DNA of 64,000 bases from Clostridia bacterium (GTDB lineage Bacteria; Bacillota; Clostridia; Lachnospirales; Anaerotignaceae). This document shows, one piece after another, positions 1-9,215 of this stretch. The notes beneath the pieces were generated by a model, which was not told where the DNA came from, did not search any database, and was given only the letters and a program-made list of their open reading frames with translations. Position 1 is the stretch's first letter. Each line of letters opens with the position of its first letter. Where the stretch lies: positions 43,804 to 107,803 of the forward strand of contig JALCQR010000012.1 of assembly GCA_022651385.1 (NCBI GenBank), written 5' to 3'. The position numbers and the translations under genes are program-made.

Positions 1-1394
1 AGCTTGCCGGTATGCGTGGACTTATGGCCAATACGTCAGGCGGTATTATAGAGCTTCCTATAAAATCAAATTTCCGTGAAGGTCTTTCTGTTCTTGAGTA
101 TTTCATATCAGCTCATGGCGCAAGAAAAGGTCTTACAGATACAGCCCTGAGAACTGCGGATTCAGGCTATCTTACAAGACGTCTTGTAGATGTTTCGCAG
201 GATATTATTATTCGTGAATGGGACTGCTCGGAAGGCTCCGGTGAGGTTCCTGGACTTTGGGTTTCAGCTTTTACAGACGGAAATGAGCTTATTGAAAGCC
301 TTCAGGACAGAATAAGAGGCAGATGGTCTATAAATGAGGTAAGAGACCCTAAGACAAATGAAGTCATAGTTCCGGCAGATACTCTTATAACTGCAAGTAT
401 GGCTGAAAAAGTTGAAAAAGCCGGCATTAAAAAAGTTTATATTAGAACTGTTCTTACATGCCGTTCGACTATAGGTATATGTGCTAAATGCTATGGTGCC
501 AACATGGCGAGCGGACGTATAGTTCGTATTGGTGAGTCTGTAGGTATTATTGCGGCACAGTCAATAGGTGAGCCTGGTACACAGCTTACAATGCGTACAT
601 TCCATACAGGCGGAATTGCAGGAGACGATATTACACAAGGTCTTCCTCGTGTTGAGGAGCTTTTTGAAGCAAGAAAGCCTAAGGGCCTTGCAATTATTGC
701 AGAGTTTGGCGGAAGTATATCTCTTAGCGATACAAAGAAAAAGAGAGAAATTACAGTCACAAACCCTGATACAGGTGAAACTAAAGACTATCTTATTCCT
801 TATGGTTCAAGGCTTAAAGTATTCGACGGCGATTATGTGGAAGCCGGAGATGAAATAACAGAAGGTTCCGTAAATCCGCATGACATACTTAAGATTAAAG
901 GCTTAAGAGGTGTTCAGGATTATATGATACAGGAAGTGCAGCGTGTTTATCGTTTGCAGGGCGTTGAGATAAATGATAAGCATATTGAGGTTATTGTTCG
1001 TCAGATGCTTAAAAGAGTCAAGATTGAAGATAACGGAGATTCCGATTTCCTTCCGGGAAGTCTTGTTGATTGGCTTGAGTTTGAAAACGCAAACAAGGCT
1101 CTTGTTGAGCAGGGGCTTGAGCCGGCAAAGGGCAACAGGATACTTCTTGGTATTACAAAGGCATCACTTGCTACGGATTCTTTCCTTTCGGCTGCTTCAT
1201 TCCAGGAGACAACAAGAGTACTTACGGATGCGGCAATTAAGGGCAAAATTGACCCGCTTATTGGTCTTAAGGAAAATGTTATTATAGGCAAACTAATACC
1301 GGCCGGAACGGGTATGCCAAGATATAGAAATATAGGCATAGAAAAAAATATCAGCGAAGAAGCTGAGAATAAAACGGAAAACGCAGATTTTTAA
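1..1394 (+). CDS. rpoC: RNA polymerase beta' subunit, C-terminal part (5' end outside window)
   Basis: This is the 3' portion of the gene for the catalytic beta' subunit of RNA polymerase. The frame is already open at base 1 and the first complete codons read [13 protein letters not shown], the conserved stretch just before the trigger-loop region, so the ATG at 12 is internal. [25 protein letters not shown] is followed by the second zinc site (WDCSEG, then [12 protein letters not shown]) and by [18 protein letters not shown], all typical of bacterial RpoC. The C-terminus ends soon after the conserved region with an acidic tail. A hairpin terminator follows at once, so rpoC is probably the last gene of its transcript and separate from the str genes. 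Identification is certain; only the N-terminal part is missing, because of the window edge. Confidence 0.98.
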   Translation, partial: LAGMRGLMANTSGGIIELPIKSNFREGLSVLEYFISAHGARKGLTDTALRTADSGYLTRRLVDVSQDIIIREWDCSEGSGEVPGLWVSAFTDGNELIESLQDRIRGRWSINEVRDPKTNEVIVPADTLITASMAEKVEKAGIKKVYIRTVLTCRSTIGICAKCYGANMASGRIVRIGESVGIIAAQSIGEPGTQLTMRTFHTGGIAGDDITQGLPRVEELFEARKPKGLAIIAEFGGSISLSDTKKKREITVTNPDTGETKDYLIPYGSRLKVFDGDYVEAGDEITEGSVNPHDILKIKGLRGVQDYMIQEVQRVYRLQGVEINDKHIEVIVRQMLKRVKIEDNGDSDFLPGSLVDWLEFENANKALVEQGLEPAKGNRILLGITKASLATDSFLSAASFQETTRVLTDAAIKGKIDPLIGLKENVIIGKLIPAGTGMPRYRNIGIEKNISEEAENKTENADF

Positions 1395-1410
1395 TAGTTA
1401 ATTGATGTTT

Positions 1411-1451
1411 TAAGCCATATCTCTTTATCTATGTTGAGGTATGGCTTTTTT
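1411..1451 (+). terminator. rho-independent terminator after rpoC
   Basis: The arms AGCCATATCTC (1413-1423) and GAGGTATGGCT (1436-1446) pair over 11 positions with one G-T wobble, and a run of T follows. It lies directly downstream of the rpoC stop. Confidence 0.85.
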
Positions 1452-1722
1452 ATATGTCTGCAGGATTAATTATAAAAACACTATAAGTTAGTTAATTAGA
1501 TTTTTCCACATCATTATAAAGATACAATTATACATTATAATAGATTCGAAAAATGGAAATAATCATTGAATAGACGCAAACTGTGCCAAATAATAGACTT
1601 ATATTTGAACAATAATTTACACTTTTATAACACTTATTATTTGTGTATAAGAAGTATAAAGATAATTGTGAAAAAAAACGAAAAAAATTGTAAAAAATAT
1701 ATAAAAAAAATTAAGTTTGTGC

Positions 1723-1751
1723 TTGACAAGTATTGATTTAGATGATATTAT
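1723..1751 (+). promoter_or_regulatory. strong sigma-A promoter for rpsL-rpsG-fusA
   Basis: TTGACA at 1723-1728 and TATTAT at 1746-1751 are separated by 17 bases, close to ideal. The 471-base gap 1395-1865 otherwise holds the rpoC terminator, very AT-rich DNA (1452-1720) with no ORF I would support, and a leader of about 110 bases. Just before the rpsL ribosome-binding site the leader carries a perfect palindrome (ATTTGAT at 1805-1811, GAC, ATCAAAT at 1815-1821) that could form a small hairpin. Clostridia often have an L7Ae-like gene between rpoC and rpsL; none is present here. Confidence 0.8.
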
Positions 1752-1865
1752 TTTACGGTGTCTGAAAACAGGATATTTATGTGATTAACGTTAATATAGA
1801 CCTGATTTGATGACATCAAATACATGCAGAAGGCAGAAAGTATTAATTATAAGGAGGTGCACTTA

Positions 1866-2282
1866 ATGCCAACATTTAATCAGTTAGTAAGAAAAGGCAG
1901 ACAGACTGCTGAAAAGAAATCAACAGCCCCTGCTCTTCAGAAGGGTCTCAATTCTCTTAAGAAGAAAACAACAGATATTTCTTCACCACAGAGAAGAGGC
2001 GTTTGCACAGCAGTTAAAACTGCTACACCTAAAAAGCCTAACTCAGCTCTTAGAAAAATTGCCAGAGTAAGACTTACAAACGGAATCGAAGTTACAGCTT
2101 ATATCCCTGGTGAAGGTCATAACCTTCAGGAACACAGTGTTGTTCTTATCAGAGGAGGAAGAGTTAAAGACTTACCTGGTGTTCGTTATCATATTATCCG
2201 TGGTACTCTTGATACCGCAGGTGTTGCAAACAGAATGCAGGCTCGTTCAAAATACGGTGCTAAACGTCCAAAGAAGAAATAA
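1866..2282 (+). CDS. rpsL: 30S ribosomal protein S12
   Basis: S12 lies at the decoding centre of the 30S subunit. The 138-residue product starts [13 protein letters not shown] and contains the hallmarks [26 protein letters not shown] and [10 protein letters not shown], ending in a basic KRPKKK tail. ATG 1866 is chosen because AAGGAGGTG ends 6 bases upstream and it matches the family N-terminus; an in-frame ATG at 1824 would add 14 unrelated residues. The lysines of PKKPN and of RVKDLPG, where streptomycin-resistance changes usually fall, are the wild-type residues. It is first gene of the str group under the promoter at 1723. A segment around residues 30-45 ([16 protein letters not shown]) is the usual Gram-positive insertion. 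Confidence 0.97.
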   Translation: MPTFNQLVRKGRQTAEKKSTAPALQKGLNSLKKKTTDISSPQRRGVCTAVKTATPKKPNSALRKIARVRLTNGIEVTAYIPGEGHNLQEHSVVLIRGGRVKDLPGVRYHIIRGTLDTAGVANRMQARSKYGAKRPKKK

Positions 2283-2421
2283 TCAGTTGAAAGTAATGCC
2301 TTGTATGATTAATACAGAATTCTGCAATTGCGTGAATTATGATGTTTATTATGAGGCATGAAACGTGTGACTATGTATACACGAGTACCTATGAGTTAAA
2401 TATATTAAGGAGGGAAGAATC

Positions 2422-2892
2422 GTGCCAAGAAAAGGTCATGTATCAAAAAGAGAAGTATTGCCAGATCCTTTATATAAGAGCAAAAATGTAACGAAACTTA
2501 TAAACAGTATAATGCTTGACGGTAAAAAAGGTGTGGCTCAAAAAATAGTTTACGGTGCTTTTGATAAAGTATCCGAAAAGACAGGCAAAGATCCTATTGA
2601 AGCGTTTGAAGAAGCAATGAACAATATAATGCCTGTACTTGAGGTTAAGGCTCGCCGTGTTGGCGGTGCAACATATCAGGTACCAATAGAAATCAGACCG
2701 GACAGAAGACGTACTTTAGGTCTCAGATGGCTTACAGCTTACAGCAGAAAGCGCGGCGAAAAAACTATGGTTGATCGTCTTGCTGGAGAAATTATGGATG
2801 CACTTAACAATGCAGGCGGTGCTTGTAAGAAGAAGGAAGAAACACATAAAATGGCAGAAGCTAATAAGGCTTTCTCACATTATAAGTGGTAA
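2422..2892 (+). CDS. rpsG: 30S ribosomal protein S7
   Basis: S7 nucleates assembly of the head of the 30S subunit and can repress its own operon in other bacteria. The 156-residue protein begins [12 protein letters not shown] and contains [24 protein letters not shown] and [12 protein letters not shown], all standard for S7. It uses a GTG start 7 bases after AAGGAGGG. The gap from rpsL is 139 bases with no clear terminator, so cotranscription is likely. A stable hairpin follows before fusA. Confidence 0.97.
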   Translation: MPRKGHVSKREVLPDPLYKSKNVTKLINSIMLDGKKGVAQKIVYGAFDKVSEKTGKDPIEAFEEAMNNIMPVLEVKARRVGGATYQVPIEIRPDRRRTLGLRWLTAYSRKRGEKTMVDRLAGEIMDALNNAGGACKKKEETHKMAEANKAFSHYKW

Positions 2893-2904
2893 TGTTAAAT
2901 TGTC

Positions 2905-2928
2905 TGCCTTCCGTACTGCCGGAAGGCA
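2905..2928 (+). promoter_or_regulatory. hairpin between rpsG and fusA
   Basis: TGCCTTCCG (2905-2913) and CGGAAGGCA (2920-2928) form a perfect 9-bp stem with a 6-base loop. No T-run follows, so this is more likely an RNA-processing, pausing or protein-binding structure than a full terminator. It would separate the ribosomal protein part of the transcript from the elongation factors. Confidence 0.6.
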
Positions 2929-2981
2929 TAATTTTAAATATTTGTATTTGTTATTATTAATCTAAAAAGGAGGAGTCAATT

Positions 2982-5069
2982 TTGGCAAGAGAGTTTTCAC
3001 TGGAAAATACCAGAAATATTGGTATTATGGCACACATTGATGCCGGAAAAACAACTCTCACTGAGCGTATCCTTTACTATACAGGTCGTAACTATAAAAT
3101 AGGCGATACTCATGACGGTACAGCAACTATGGACTGGATGGAAGAGGAACAGGAAAGAGGTATTACTATTACTTCAGCTGCTACTACTGCTCATTGGAAA
3201 GGCAACAGAATCAATATTATAGATACACCGGGGCACGTTGACTTTACTGTAGAGGTTGAACGTTCACTTCGTGTACTTGATGGTGCTGTTGGTGTATTCT
3301 GTGCAAAAGGCGGCGTTGAACCACAGTCAGAAACTGTTTGGAGACAGGCCGACACATATAATGTACCAAAGATGGCATTTGTAAATAAAATGGATATTAT
3401 GGGTGCAAACTTCTTTAATGTCCTTGATATGATGAGAGACAGATTGGGATGTCATCCTGTAGCTTGCACACTTCCAATCGGTGCGGAAGCTTTCTTTGAA
3501 GGTATAATAGACCTTTTTGAAATGAAGGCATATTATTACAGAGATGAACTGGGAACAAAAATTGATATAGTTGATATTCCTGATGATATGGTTGATCAGG
3601 CAAAAGAATATAGAGAAAAACTTATTGAAGATATTGCTGAGACTGATGAAGGTCTTATGGAAAAGTATCTTAACGGTGACGAGCTTACAATTGATGAACT
3701 TAAGAAAGCTTTAAGAAAGGCTTGTATTTCTCGTGATCTTATTCCTGTATTCTGCGGTTCAGCTTACAGAAATAAAGGTGTTCAGAAGCTGCTTGACGGT
3801 ATTATTGAATATATGCCTGCTCCTACGGACATTGAATCAATAAAAGGAACTGATCCTACAACAAATGAGGAAGTTGTAAGACATCCATCGGATAGTGAAC
3901 CTTTTTCAGCTCTGGCGTTTAAGATTATGAACGACCCATTTGTTGGTAAGCTTGCATTCTTCAGAGTATATTCAGGAACTTGTAAAGCAGGTTCTTATGT
4001 ATATAATGCAACAAAAGATAAAAAAGAACGTTTCGGACGTATCCTTCTTATGCATGCTAACCACCGCCAGGATGTTGAACAGGTATATGCTGGCGATATA
4101 GCAGCAGCAGTTGGTTTTAAATCAACAACTACAGGTGATACAATATGCGATGAAGATCATCCGGTTGTACTTGAGTCAATGGTATTCCCAGAACCTGTTA
4201 TTTCGGTTGCAATTGAGCCAAAGACAAAAGCCGGCAGAGATAAAATGGGTATAGCTCTTGCAAAGCTTGCTGAAGAAGATCCAACATTTAAAACACATAC
4301 GGATCAGGAAACAGGCGATACAATTATTTCAGGTATGGGCGAACTTCACCTTGAAATTATTGTAGACAGACTTTTAAGAGAATTCCATGTTGAAGCTAAT
4401 GTAGGTGCACCGCAGGTTGCTTACAGAGAAACATTCCGAAAAGCAGTTGACGTTGAAGGAAAATTTATTCGTCAGTCAGGCGGACGTGGCCAGTATGGTC
4501 ATTGTAAAGTTAAATTTACACCTATTGAAACAGATGCAGAGCATAACTATGAATTTGTTAACAGTGTAGTAGGTGGTGCTATTCCTAAAGAATACATTCC
4601 TGCTATTGACAAAGGTATCCAGGATGCAATGCAGAGTGGTATACTTGGCGGTTATCCTGTTCTTGGTGTAAGAGCTGAAGTTTATGATGGTTCTTATCAT
4701 GAAGTCGACTCATCTGAAATGGCATATCAGATTGCTGGTTCTCTTGCTTTTAAAGAAGCAATGAAGAAAGGTGATGCTGTTCTTCTTGAGCCTGTAATGA
4801 AGGTTACTGTAACAGTGCCTGAAGAATATATGGGTGATGTAATTGGTGATATTAACTCACGCCGTGGCCGTATTGAGGGTATAGACGATAGAAGCGGTGC
4901 AAAGGTTATCCACTCATTTGTACCACTTGCCGAGATGTTCGGATATTCAACAGACCTTCGTTCAAGAACGCAGGGTCGTGGAAACTATATTATGGAAGTT
5001 GACCATTATGAACAGTGTCCTAAGAATATTCAGGAAAAGGTACTTGAAGGCAGAAAAAACGCTGAATAA
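2982..5069 (+). CDS. fusA: translation elongation factor G
   Basis: EF-G is the GTPase that drives translocation on the ribosome and, with RRF, helps recycle it. The 695-residue length is normal. The GTP-binding motifs are intact: AHIDAGKT (residues 17-24), the switch region [20 protein letters not shown] and VNKMD; later segments such as GMGELHLEI and the [10 protein letters not shown] stretch mark domains III and IV. The start is TTG 2982, 8 bases after AAAGGAGG, and the protein begins [16 protein letters not shown] as expected. It is third in the str gene order rpsL-rpsG-fusA; tuf follows after 161 bases with its own promoter. Confidence 0.98.
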   Translation: MAREFSLENTRNIGIMAHIDAGKTTLTERILYYTGRNYKIGDTHDGTATMDWMEEEQERGITITSAATTAHWKGNRINIIDTPGHVDFTVEVERSLRVLDGAVGVFCAKGGVEPQSETVWRQADTYNVPKMAFVNKMDIMGANFFNVLDMMRDRLGCHPVACTLPIGAEAFFEGIIDLFEMKAYYYRDELGTKIDIVDIPDDMVDQAKEYREKLIEDIAETDEGLMEKYLNGDELTIDELKKALRKACISRDLIPVFCGSAYRNKGVQKLLDGIIEYMPAPTDIESIKGTDPTTNEEVVRHPSDSEPFSALAFKIMNDPFVGKLAFFRVYSGTCKAGSYVYNATKDKKERFGRILLMHANHRQDVEQVYAGDIAAAVGFKSTTTGDTICDEDHPVVLESMVFPEPVISVAIEPKTKAGRDKMGIALAKLAEEDPTFKTHTDQETGDTIISGMGELHLEIIVDRLLREFHVEANVGAPQVAYRETFRKAVDVEGKFIRQSGGRGQYGHCKVKFTPIETDAEHNYEFVNSVVGGAIPKEYIPAIDKGIQDAMQSGILGGYPVLGVRAEVYDGSYHEVDSSEMAYQIAGSLAFKEAMKKGDAVLLEPVMKVTVTVPEEYMGDVIGDINSRRGRIEGIDDRSGAKVIHSFVPLAEMFGYSTDLRSRTQGRGNYIMEVDHYEQCPKNIQEKVLEGRKNAE

Positions 5070-5103
5070 TTAAAAGTATACAGGTAATTACTGCAAAAAA
5101 GTA

Positions 5104-5132
5104 TTGCAAAAGATTATTTAATTTTATATAAT
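5104..5132 (+). promoter_or_regulatory. promoter in front of tuf
   Basis: TTGCAA (5104-5109) and TATAAT (5127-5132) are spaced by 17 bases in the fusA-tuf gap. A separate promoter would allow EF-Tu to be made in excess over EF-G. The remaining leader of about 95 bases holds the short weak inverted repeat CAATT-TTGG-AATTG. Confidence 0.7.
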
Positions 5133-5230
5133 TAAGTCGATAGTTTACACCTACGCAATTTTGGAATTGTGTGGATAAAATCGAAATGAAACACTAAATA
5201 CGAATATATATTTTAAGGAGGATTTTCAAA

Positions 5231-6424
5231 ATGGCAAAGGCTAAATTTGAAAGAACTAAACCACATGTTAACATTGGTACAATCGGTCATGTTGACCACG
5301 GCAAAACAACATTAACAGCTGCTATCACTAAGGTTCTTCACGACAGACTGGGTCTTGGTGAATCTGTAGCATTCGATAATATCGATAAAGCTCCTGAAGA
5401 AAGAGAAAGAGGTATCACAATTTCTACAGCACATGTTGAATATGAGACTGAAAAGAGACATTATGCACATGTTGACTGCCCGGGTCATGCTGACTACGTT
5501 AAGAACATGATTACAGGTGCAGCTCAGATGGATGGTGCTATTCTTGTTGTTGCCGCAACTGATGGTCCTATGGCTCAGACAAGAGAACATATTCTTCTTG
5601 CTCGTCAGGTTGGTGTTCCTTATATCGTAGTATTTATGAACAAATGTGATATGGTTGACGATGAAGAACTTCTTGACCTTGTTGAAATGGAAATCAGAGA
5701 ACTTCTTTCAGAGTATGATTATCCAGGTGATGATACACCTATTATCAGAGGTTCAGCATATCAGGCTCTCCAGGATACTTCTGGAAAATGGGGCGATGAT
5801 ATACTTGAACTTATGAACACAATTGATGAATATATCCCTGAGCCAAAGAGAGATATTGATAAACCTTTCCTTATGCCAGTTGAGGACGTATTTACAATTA
5901 CAGGCCGTGGTACTGTTGCAACAGGTAGAGTTGAAAGCGGCGAGGTAAAAGTATCAGACGAAGTTGAAATCGTTGGCCTTACAAAAGAAAAGAAGAAAGT
6001 TGTTGTTACAGGTGTTGAGATGTTCAGAAAGACCCTCGACTTTGCTGAAGCAGGCGACAACATTGGTGTTCTTCTTCGTGGTGTTCAGAGAAATGAAGTT
6101 GAAAGAGGACAGGTTCTTGCAAAACCTGGTACAATTACACCTCATACAAAATTTAAAGCTCAGGTTTATGTTTTAACAAAAGATGAAGGTGGACGTCATA
6201 CACCATTTTTCAACAACTATCGTCCACAGTTTTATTTCAGAACAACAGATGTTACCGGTGTTATCAATCTTCCAGAAGGCACTGAAATGTGTATGCCTGG
6301 TGATAACGTTGAAATGAGTGTTGAACTTATCACACCTGTAGCTATGAGTGTTGGCCTTCGTTTTGCTATCCGTGAGGGCGGCAGAACAGTTGGTGCTGGA
6401 TCAGTTACAGAGATTATTGAGTAA
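5231..6424 (+). CDS. tuf: translation elongation factor Tu
   Basis: EF-Tu carries aminoacyl-tRNA to the ribosomal A site. The 397-residue protein shows [10 protein letters not shown] (residues 18-27 region), [36 protein letters not shown] and NKCDMVDD, the complete G-domain signature, followed by domains II and III. ATG 5231 follows TTTTAAGGAGGATT. It has its own promoter and is closed by a strong terminator, so rpsJ and the S10 operon do not follow it here as they do in some relatives. Codons look strongly selected, as expected for a highly expressed gene. Confidence 0.99.
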   Translation: MAKAKFERTKPHVNIGTIGHVDHGKTTLTAAITKVLHDRLGLGESVAFDNIDKAPEERERGITISTAHVEYETEKRHYAHVDCPGHADYVKNMITGAAQMDGAILVVAATDGPMAQTREHILLARQVGVPYIVVFMNKCDMVDDEELLDLVEMEIRELLSEYDYPGDDTPIIRGSAYQALQDTSGKWGDDILELMNTIDEYIPEPKRDIDKPFLMPVEDVFTITGRGTVATGRVESGEVKVSDEVEIVGLTKEKKKVVVTGVEMFRKTLDFAEAGDNIGVLLRGVQRNEVERGQVLAKPGTITPHTKFKAQVYVLTKDEGGRHTPFFNNYRPQFYFRTTDVTGVINLPEGTEMCMPGDNVEMSVELITPVAMSVGLRFAIREGGRTVGAGSVTEIIE

Positions 6425-6443
6425 TTTTTAATTTTATGATAGA

Positions 6444-6472
6444 GGAGTGCAGATATCTGCACTCTTTTTTTA
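6444..6472 (+). terminator. rho-independent terminator after tuf
   Basis: GAGTGCAG (6445-6452) and CTGCACTC (6457-6464) pair perfectly around ATAT, and seven T follow. Confidence 0.9.
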
Positions 6473-6528
6473 TTTTATTTTGCAGATAATATAGTATAAT
6501 AAAGTAAAAAGAAATAGGAGTGATATAA

Positions 6529-6996
6529 TTGCCTTTTTATATTGTCCATGGAGATATAACTAAAATGAAAACAGATGCAATTGTAAATGCTGCAAATACT
6601 CATTTGACAATGGGAAATGGGGTATGCGGTGCAATATTTTCGGCTGCCGGTGCAAAAGCACTTCAAAAAGAATGCAAAAGCAAGGCTCCGTGTGCAACAG
6701 GTAATGCTGTTATTACTAAAGGCTATGCACTGGCAAAATATATAATTCATACTGTGGGACCGGTGTATATTGACGGTAAGCATAATGAGTCCGAACTTCT
6801 TAAGGCAGCATACAAAAACTCTTTGGAGCTTGCAAAAAAATATAAATGCAACTCTGTTTCTTTCCCACTTATTTCAGCTGGGATTTTTGGATATCCCAAA
6901 ATTGAGGCGTTAAAATTAGCAAAAGATACAATTAATGAATTTATTAATAAAAATAACATGGATGTTTATCTTGTGTTGTTTGATAAAGGATTATAA
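6529..6996 (+). CDS. macro-domain protein (ADP-ribose or O-acetyl-ADP-ribose processing)
   Basis: A stand-alone macro domain of 155 residues. These domains bind ADP-ribose, and the bacterial YmdB-like ones hydrolyse O-acetyl-ADP-ribose or remove ADP-ribose from proteins. The N-terminus reads FYIVHGDITKMKTDAIVNAAN, with the ligand-binding Asn of NAAN; GVCGAIFSAAG and the C-terminal phosphate loop SAGIFGYP are also present. The glycine-rich loop is MGNGV where most relatives have GGGV, a modest change at the ribose site. The start is TTG 6529, preceded by ATAGGAG. It sits directly after the tuf terminator, with a TATAAT at 6495-6500 as a likely -10 but no clear -35. The cellular substrate cannot be read from the sequence. 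Confidence 0.88.
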   Translation: MPFYIVHGDITKMKTDAIVNAANTHLTMGNGVCGAIFSAAGAKALQKECKSKAPCATGNAVITKGYALAKYIIHTVGPVYIDGKHNESELLKAAYKNSLELAKKYKCNSVSFPLISAGIFGYPKIEALKLAKDTINEFINKNNMDVYLVLFDKGL

Positions 6997-7017
6997 TTAA
7001 CTTAAGAGGTGATAGCA

Positions 7018-7221
7018 ATGAGCATTCAGTCGGCAAATATCAAGCTGGTAAAAAAATGTGCGTTTTGTAAACATTGGGATGATAAATCAAATTTGATTAT
7101 TAGTGAAAAGAAGAAAAACTACTGGGAATTTGAAAGTGAAGAAAAAAGAATGTGCCTTTTAAAAAATTATAAAACATCGGCAGGGGCATTTTGTGAAAAA
7201 TATGTTTGTAAATTAAGATAA
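7018..7221 (+). CDS. small cysteine-rich protein, unknown function
   Basis: I do not recognise a characterised family. The 67-residue product has cysteines at 14, 17, 46, 59 and 64 (CAFC near the N-terminus, FCEKYVC near the C-terminus) and the motif CKHWDD, which suggests a small zinc- or metal-binding fold like other CxxCKxW mini-proteins. It has no membrane segment or signal peptide. ATG 7018 is preferred over the in-frame GTG at 7009 because AAGAGGTGA lies at the right distance. It starts 22 bases after the macro-domain gene and is probably cotranscribed with it. A terminator follows about 110 bases later. Confidence 0.7.
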   Translation: MSIQSANIKLVKKCAFCKHWDDKSNLIISEKKKNYWEFESEEKRMCLLKNYKTSAGAFCEKYVCKLR

Positions 7222-7331
7222 AATTTTACTTTGGTTTATTCTGTTTTTTTTAAGACTTGTGACCATAAGTTGACTTTTTAAGCTTTTAGTATCAATAATT
7301 TTAACAAAATTAAAATATAGATAAAATCGTT

Positions 7332-7357
7332 GATGTATCTTAAAGGTACATCTTTTT
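7332..7357 (+). terminator. terminator upstream of metA
   Basis: GATGTATC (7332-7339) and GGTACATC (7345-7352) form an 8-bp stem with one wobble, followed by TTTTT. Confidence 0.75.
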
Positions 7358-7400
7358 ATAACTAAATAAGTGAAAAAAACTGAATGTTTATAAAAAAAAT

Positions 7401-7428
7401 TTGCATTTTAAAATTTTTGTGATAGAAT
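7401..7428 (+). promoter_or_regulatory. metA promoter
   Basis: TTGCAT (7401-7406) and TAGAAT (7423-7428) with a 16-base spacer lie 74 bases before metA. The leader is too short for a T-box or SAM riboswitch, so control, if any, must be at initiation. Confidence 0.6.
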
Positions 7429-7501
7429 TAATAAACATATCACTTATTAAGAGATAACAAATTAAACTGCTTTAATATAAGCGAAAAAGGAGGAAAATGT
7501 G

Positions 7502-8425
7502 ATGCCTATAAAGATTAAAGAATCATTACCGGCACGTAAAATACTTGAAAGGGAAAACATATTTGTCATGACGGAGTATCGTGCCATGCACCAGGACATC
7601 CGTCCTTTGAATGTACTTATATTAAATCTAATGCCTACTAAAATTGTAACTGAAACGCAATTGCTGCGTAAGCTTTCAAACACACCTTTGCAGATAAATG
7701 TTGAATTTTTAAGACTTGCAAGCTACCAGCCAAAGCACACAGATCCAAACCATTTGGACTCATTTTATAAAACTTTTGATGAAGTTAAGAAAAGAAAATT
7801 TGACGGTATGATAATTACGGGAACCCCTCTTGATTTTGTTTCATTTGAGGACGTTATATATTGGCAGGAATTATGTGACATAATGGAGTGGAGCAAGGTA
7901 CATGTACATTCGGTTTTTCATTTATGCTGGGGTGCTTTTGCCGGACTTTATTATCATTACGGAATTAATAAACGTGACCGTTTGCCAAAACTTTCAGGAA
8001 TTTATTCACATAAAGTGCTTAAAAGTACATCGCCGCTTTTTAGAGGCATGGATGATGTGTTTTATGCGCCTCATTCAAGAGCAACCGAGGTTTTGCCTGA
8101 GCAAATAACTGCTGACCCAAGATTAGAGCTTTTGGCAATATCAGATGAAGCCGGAGTTTCAATAGTAAAAAGTGATGACAGTCATCATTTCTTTCTGCTG
8201 TGTCATCCTGAATACGATTCCGATACTCTTGCTTTGGAATACTATCGAGATAAAGAAAAGGGCTTAAATCCAGAAATTCCGGTAAATTATTTCCCGAACA
8301 ATGACCCGACTCAAAAACCTATTGTCACATGGCGTTCAGTAGGCCAGCTTATATTTTCAAATTGGCTCAATTACTATGTATATCAGTCAACGCCTTATAA
8401 CTGGATTGACGAAGAAGAAAAGTAA
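7502..8425 (+). CDS. metA: homoserine O-acyltransferase (MetA)
   Basis: MetA activates the hydroxyl of homoserine with an acyl-CoA, the first committed step of methionine synthesis. The 307-residue protein begins MPIKIKESLPA like the family; ATG 7502 lies 8 bases after AGGAGG. Catalytic residues fall on the canonical numbers: Cys142 in HLCWGAF, His235 and Glu237 in CHPEYD. Residue 111, known to decide acyl donor (Gly for succinyl-CoA in E. coli, Glu for acetyl-CoA in B. cereus), is Asp here (TGTPLDFV). HLCWGAF also has Phe where relatives usually have Gln. By its acidic side chain I infer acetyl-CoA use. It is a single gene between a promoter and a terminator, with no other methionine genes nearby. 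Confidence 0.95.
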   Translation: MPIKIKESLPARKILERENIFVMTEYRAMHQDIRPLNVLILNLMPTKIVTETQLLRKLSNTPLQINVEFLRLASYQPKHTDPNHLDSFYKTFDEVKKRKFDGMIITGTPLDFVSFEDVIYWQELCDIMEWSKVHVHSVFHLCWGAFAGLYYHYGINKRDRLPKLSGIYSHKVLKSTSPLFRGMDDVFYAPHSRATEVLPEQITADPRLELLAISDEAGVSIVKSDDSHHFFLLCHPEYDSDTLALEYYRDKEKGLNPEIPVNYFPNNDPTQKPIVTWRSVGQLIFSNWLNYYVYQSTPYNWIDEEEK

Positions 8426-8498
8426 TGTGGCAATTGCATAGACCTTCCATTAAGAAATATTTTACAAACTGTCTGGCAGTATAATATCGGTAAACTAA

Positions 8499-8525
8499 AA
8501 CAGTCTTATAAGGCTGTTTTTTTTA
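8499..8525 (+). terminator. terminator after metA
   Basis: AACAGTCT (8499-8506), TATA, AGGCTGTT (8511-8518), then a T-run. One wobble pair. Confidence 0.85.
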
Positions 8526-8576
8526 TTTTTATATGCCTTAGTATAAAATTTATGCTGACTTATATTATATATTTTG

Positions 8577-8605
8577 TTATCATAGAGAAAAATAATGAAT
8601 ATAAT
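8577..8605 (+). promoter_or_regulatory. possible promoter of the small membrane protein gene
   Basis: TTATCA (8577-8582) and TATAAT (8600-8605) are 17 bases apart, between the metA terminator and the small ORF. The -35 is poor. Confidence 0.35.
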
Positions 8606-8635
8606 ATTAAAAAAGGTTCAAAAGAACTGAGGACA

Positions 8636-8782
8636 ATGGAGAAAAAGTTAATAGGTATAATACTGCTGTCCGTAGCGTTTGGAATGTTTATTGCAAAATT
8701 AGTTCCGTGGTGGGGATACATTGCTGCATTTATAATGGGTGTTGCAGGCATATTGCTGATTTTTGATGACAGATGTTTATAA
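8636..8782 (+). CDS. small membrane protein, unknown function
   Basis: A 48-residue protein, MEKKLIGIILLSVAFG..., with two hydrophobic stretches (about residues 5-20 and 25-43) separated by VPWWGY, which would form a two-helix hairpin in the membrane. It resembles the short hypothetical membrane proteins often found alone in Clostridia, but I cannot name a family. The ATG at 8636 has only AGGA two bases away, so the start is uncertain; an in-frame ATG at 8552 would add a third hydrophobic stretch but has no ribosome-binding site. It stands alone between two terminators. Confidence 0.5.
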   Translation: MEKKLIGIILLSVAFGMFIAKLVPWWGYIAAFIMGVAGILLIFDDRCL

Positions 8783-8784
8783 TA

Positions 8785-8817
8785 AAAAAAAACTCCCAAA
8801 AATTGGGAGTTAGTTTT
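8785..8817. terminator. bidirectional terminator between convergent genes
   Basis: AACTCCCA (8791-8798) and TGGGAGTT (8804-8811) pair perfectly, with an A-run on the left and T-rich sequence on the right. It ends the small membrane protein gene on + and rpmB on -. Confidence 0.85.
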
Positions 8818-8821
8818 ATAA

Positions 8822-9022
8822 TCAAATGGCGCGAGTAACCTTACCTGAACGGAGACATCTTGTACAAACATATATTGATTTGATAGTACCGTTGTCATTG
8901 ATCTTAACTTTTTTTACATTTGCTTTCCAAGTCTTTTTAGCACGTCTTGAAACCTGACTACGGTTTATACTGATTCTACGACCTGTCTGCATTGCTTTTT
9001 CGCAAATTTCGCACTTTGCCAT
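8822..9022 (-). CDS. rpmB: 50S ribosomal protein L28, zinc-binding form
   Basis: L28 is a small protein of the 50S subunit near the E site. The 66-residue product starts MAKCEICEKAMQTGRRIS and ends VCTRCLRSGKVTRAI. The two CxxC pairs (CEIC and CTRC) make it the C-plus, zinc-binding paralogue; bacteria that sense zinc scarcity often keep a second, cysteine-free L28 elsewhere. Start 9022 is chosen because AAGGAGGTGCAAGTAATG precedes it; an upstream in-frame ATG at 9049 lacks a site. It is divergent from the Asp23-fakA operon, an arrangement common in Clostridia. Confidence 0.96.
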   Translation of the reverse strand: MAKCEICEKAMQTGRRISINRSQVSRRAKKTWKANVKKVKINDNGTIKSIYVCTRCLRSGKVTRAI

Positions 9023-9061
9023 TACTTGCACCTCCTTATTTCTATCCATGACACTTAGCCT

Positions 9062-9090
9062 ATTTTAACAGAATATTATTGCCAATGCAA
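9062..9090 (-). promoter_or_regulatory. rpmB promoter
   Basis: On the minus strand TTGCAT (9085-9090) and TAAAAT (9062-9067) are separated by 17 bases. I see no Zur-like palindrome next to it. Confidence 0.6.
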
Positions 9091-9215
9091 GAGAAATAAG
9101 CGTATTTTTTGAATTTTTTTATTCATAGTAATTATATCCTTTTATTTAAGTAAATAATATGGTAAAATATCTTTATAATTTCAAAGTGATAATAAACCAG
9201 ACAGGAGGTATCCTT

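Noticed and set aside
7429..7501. Possible SAM riboswitch or T-box before metA
   Set aside because: Only about 74 bases between promoter and start, without the needed helices.
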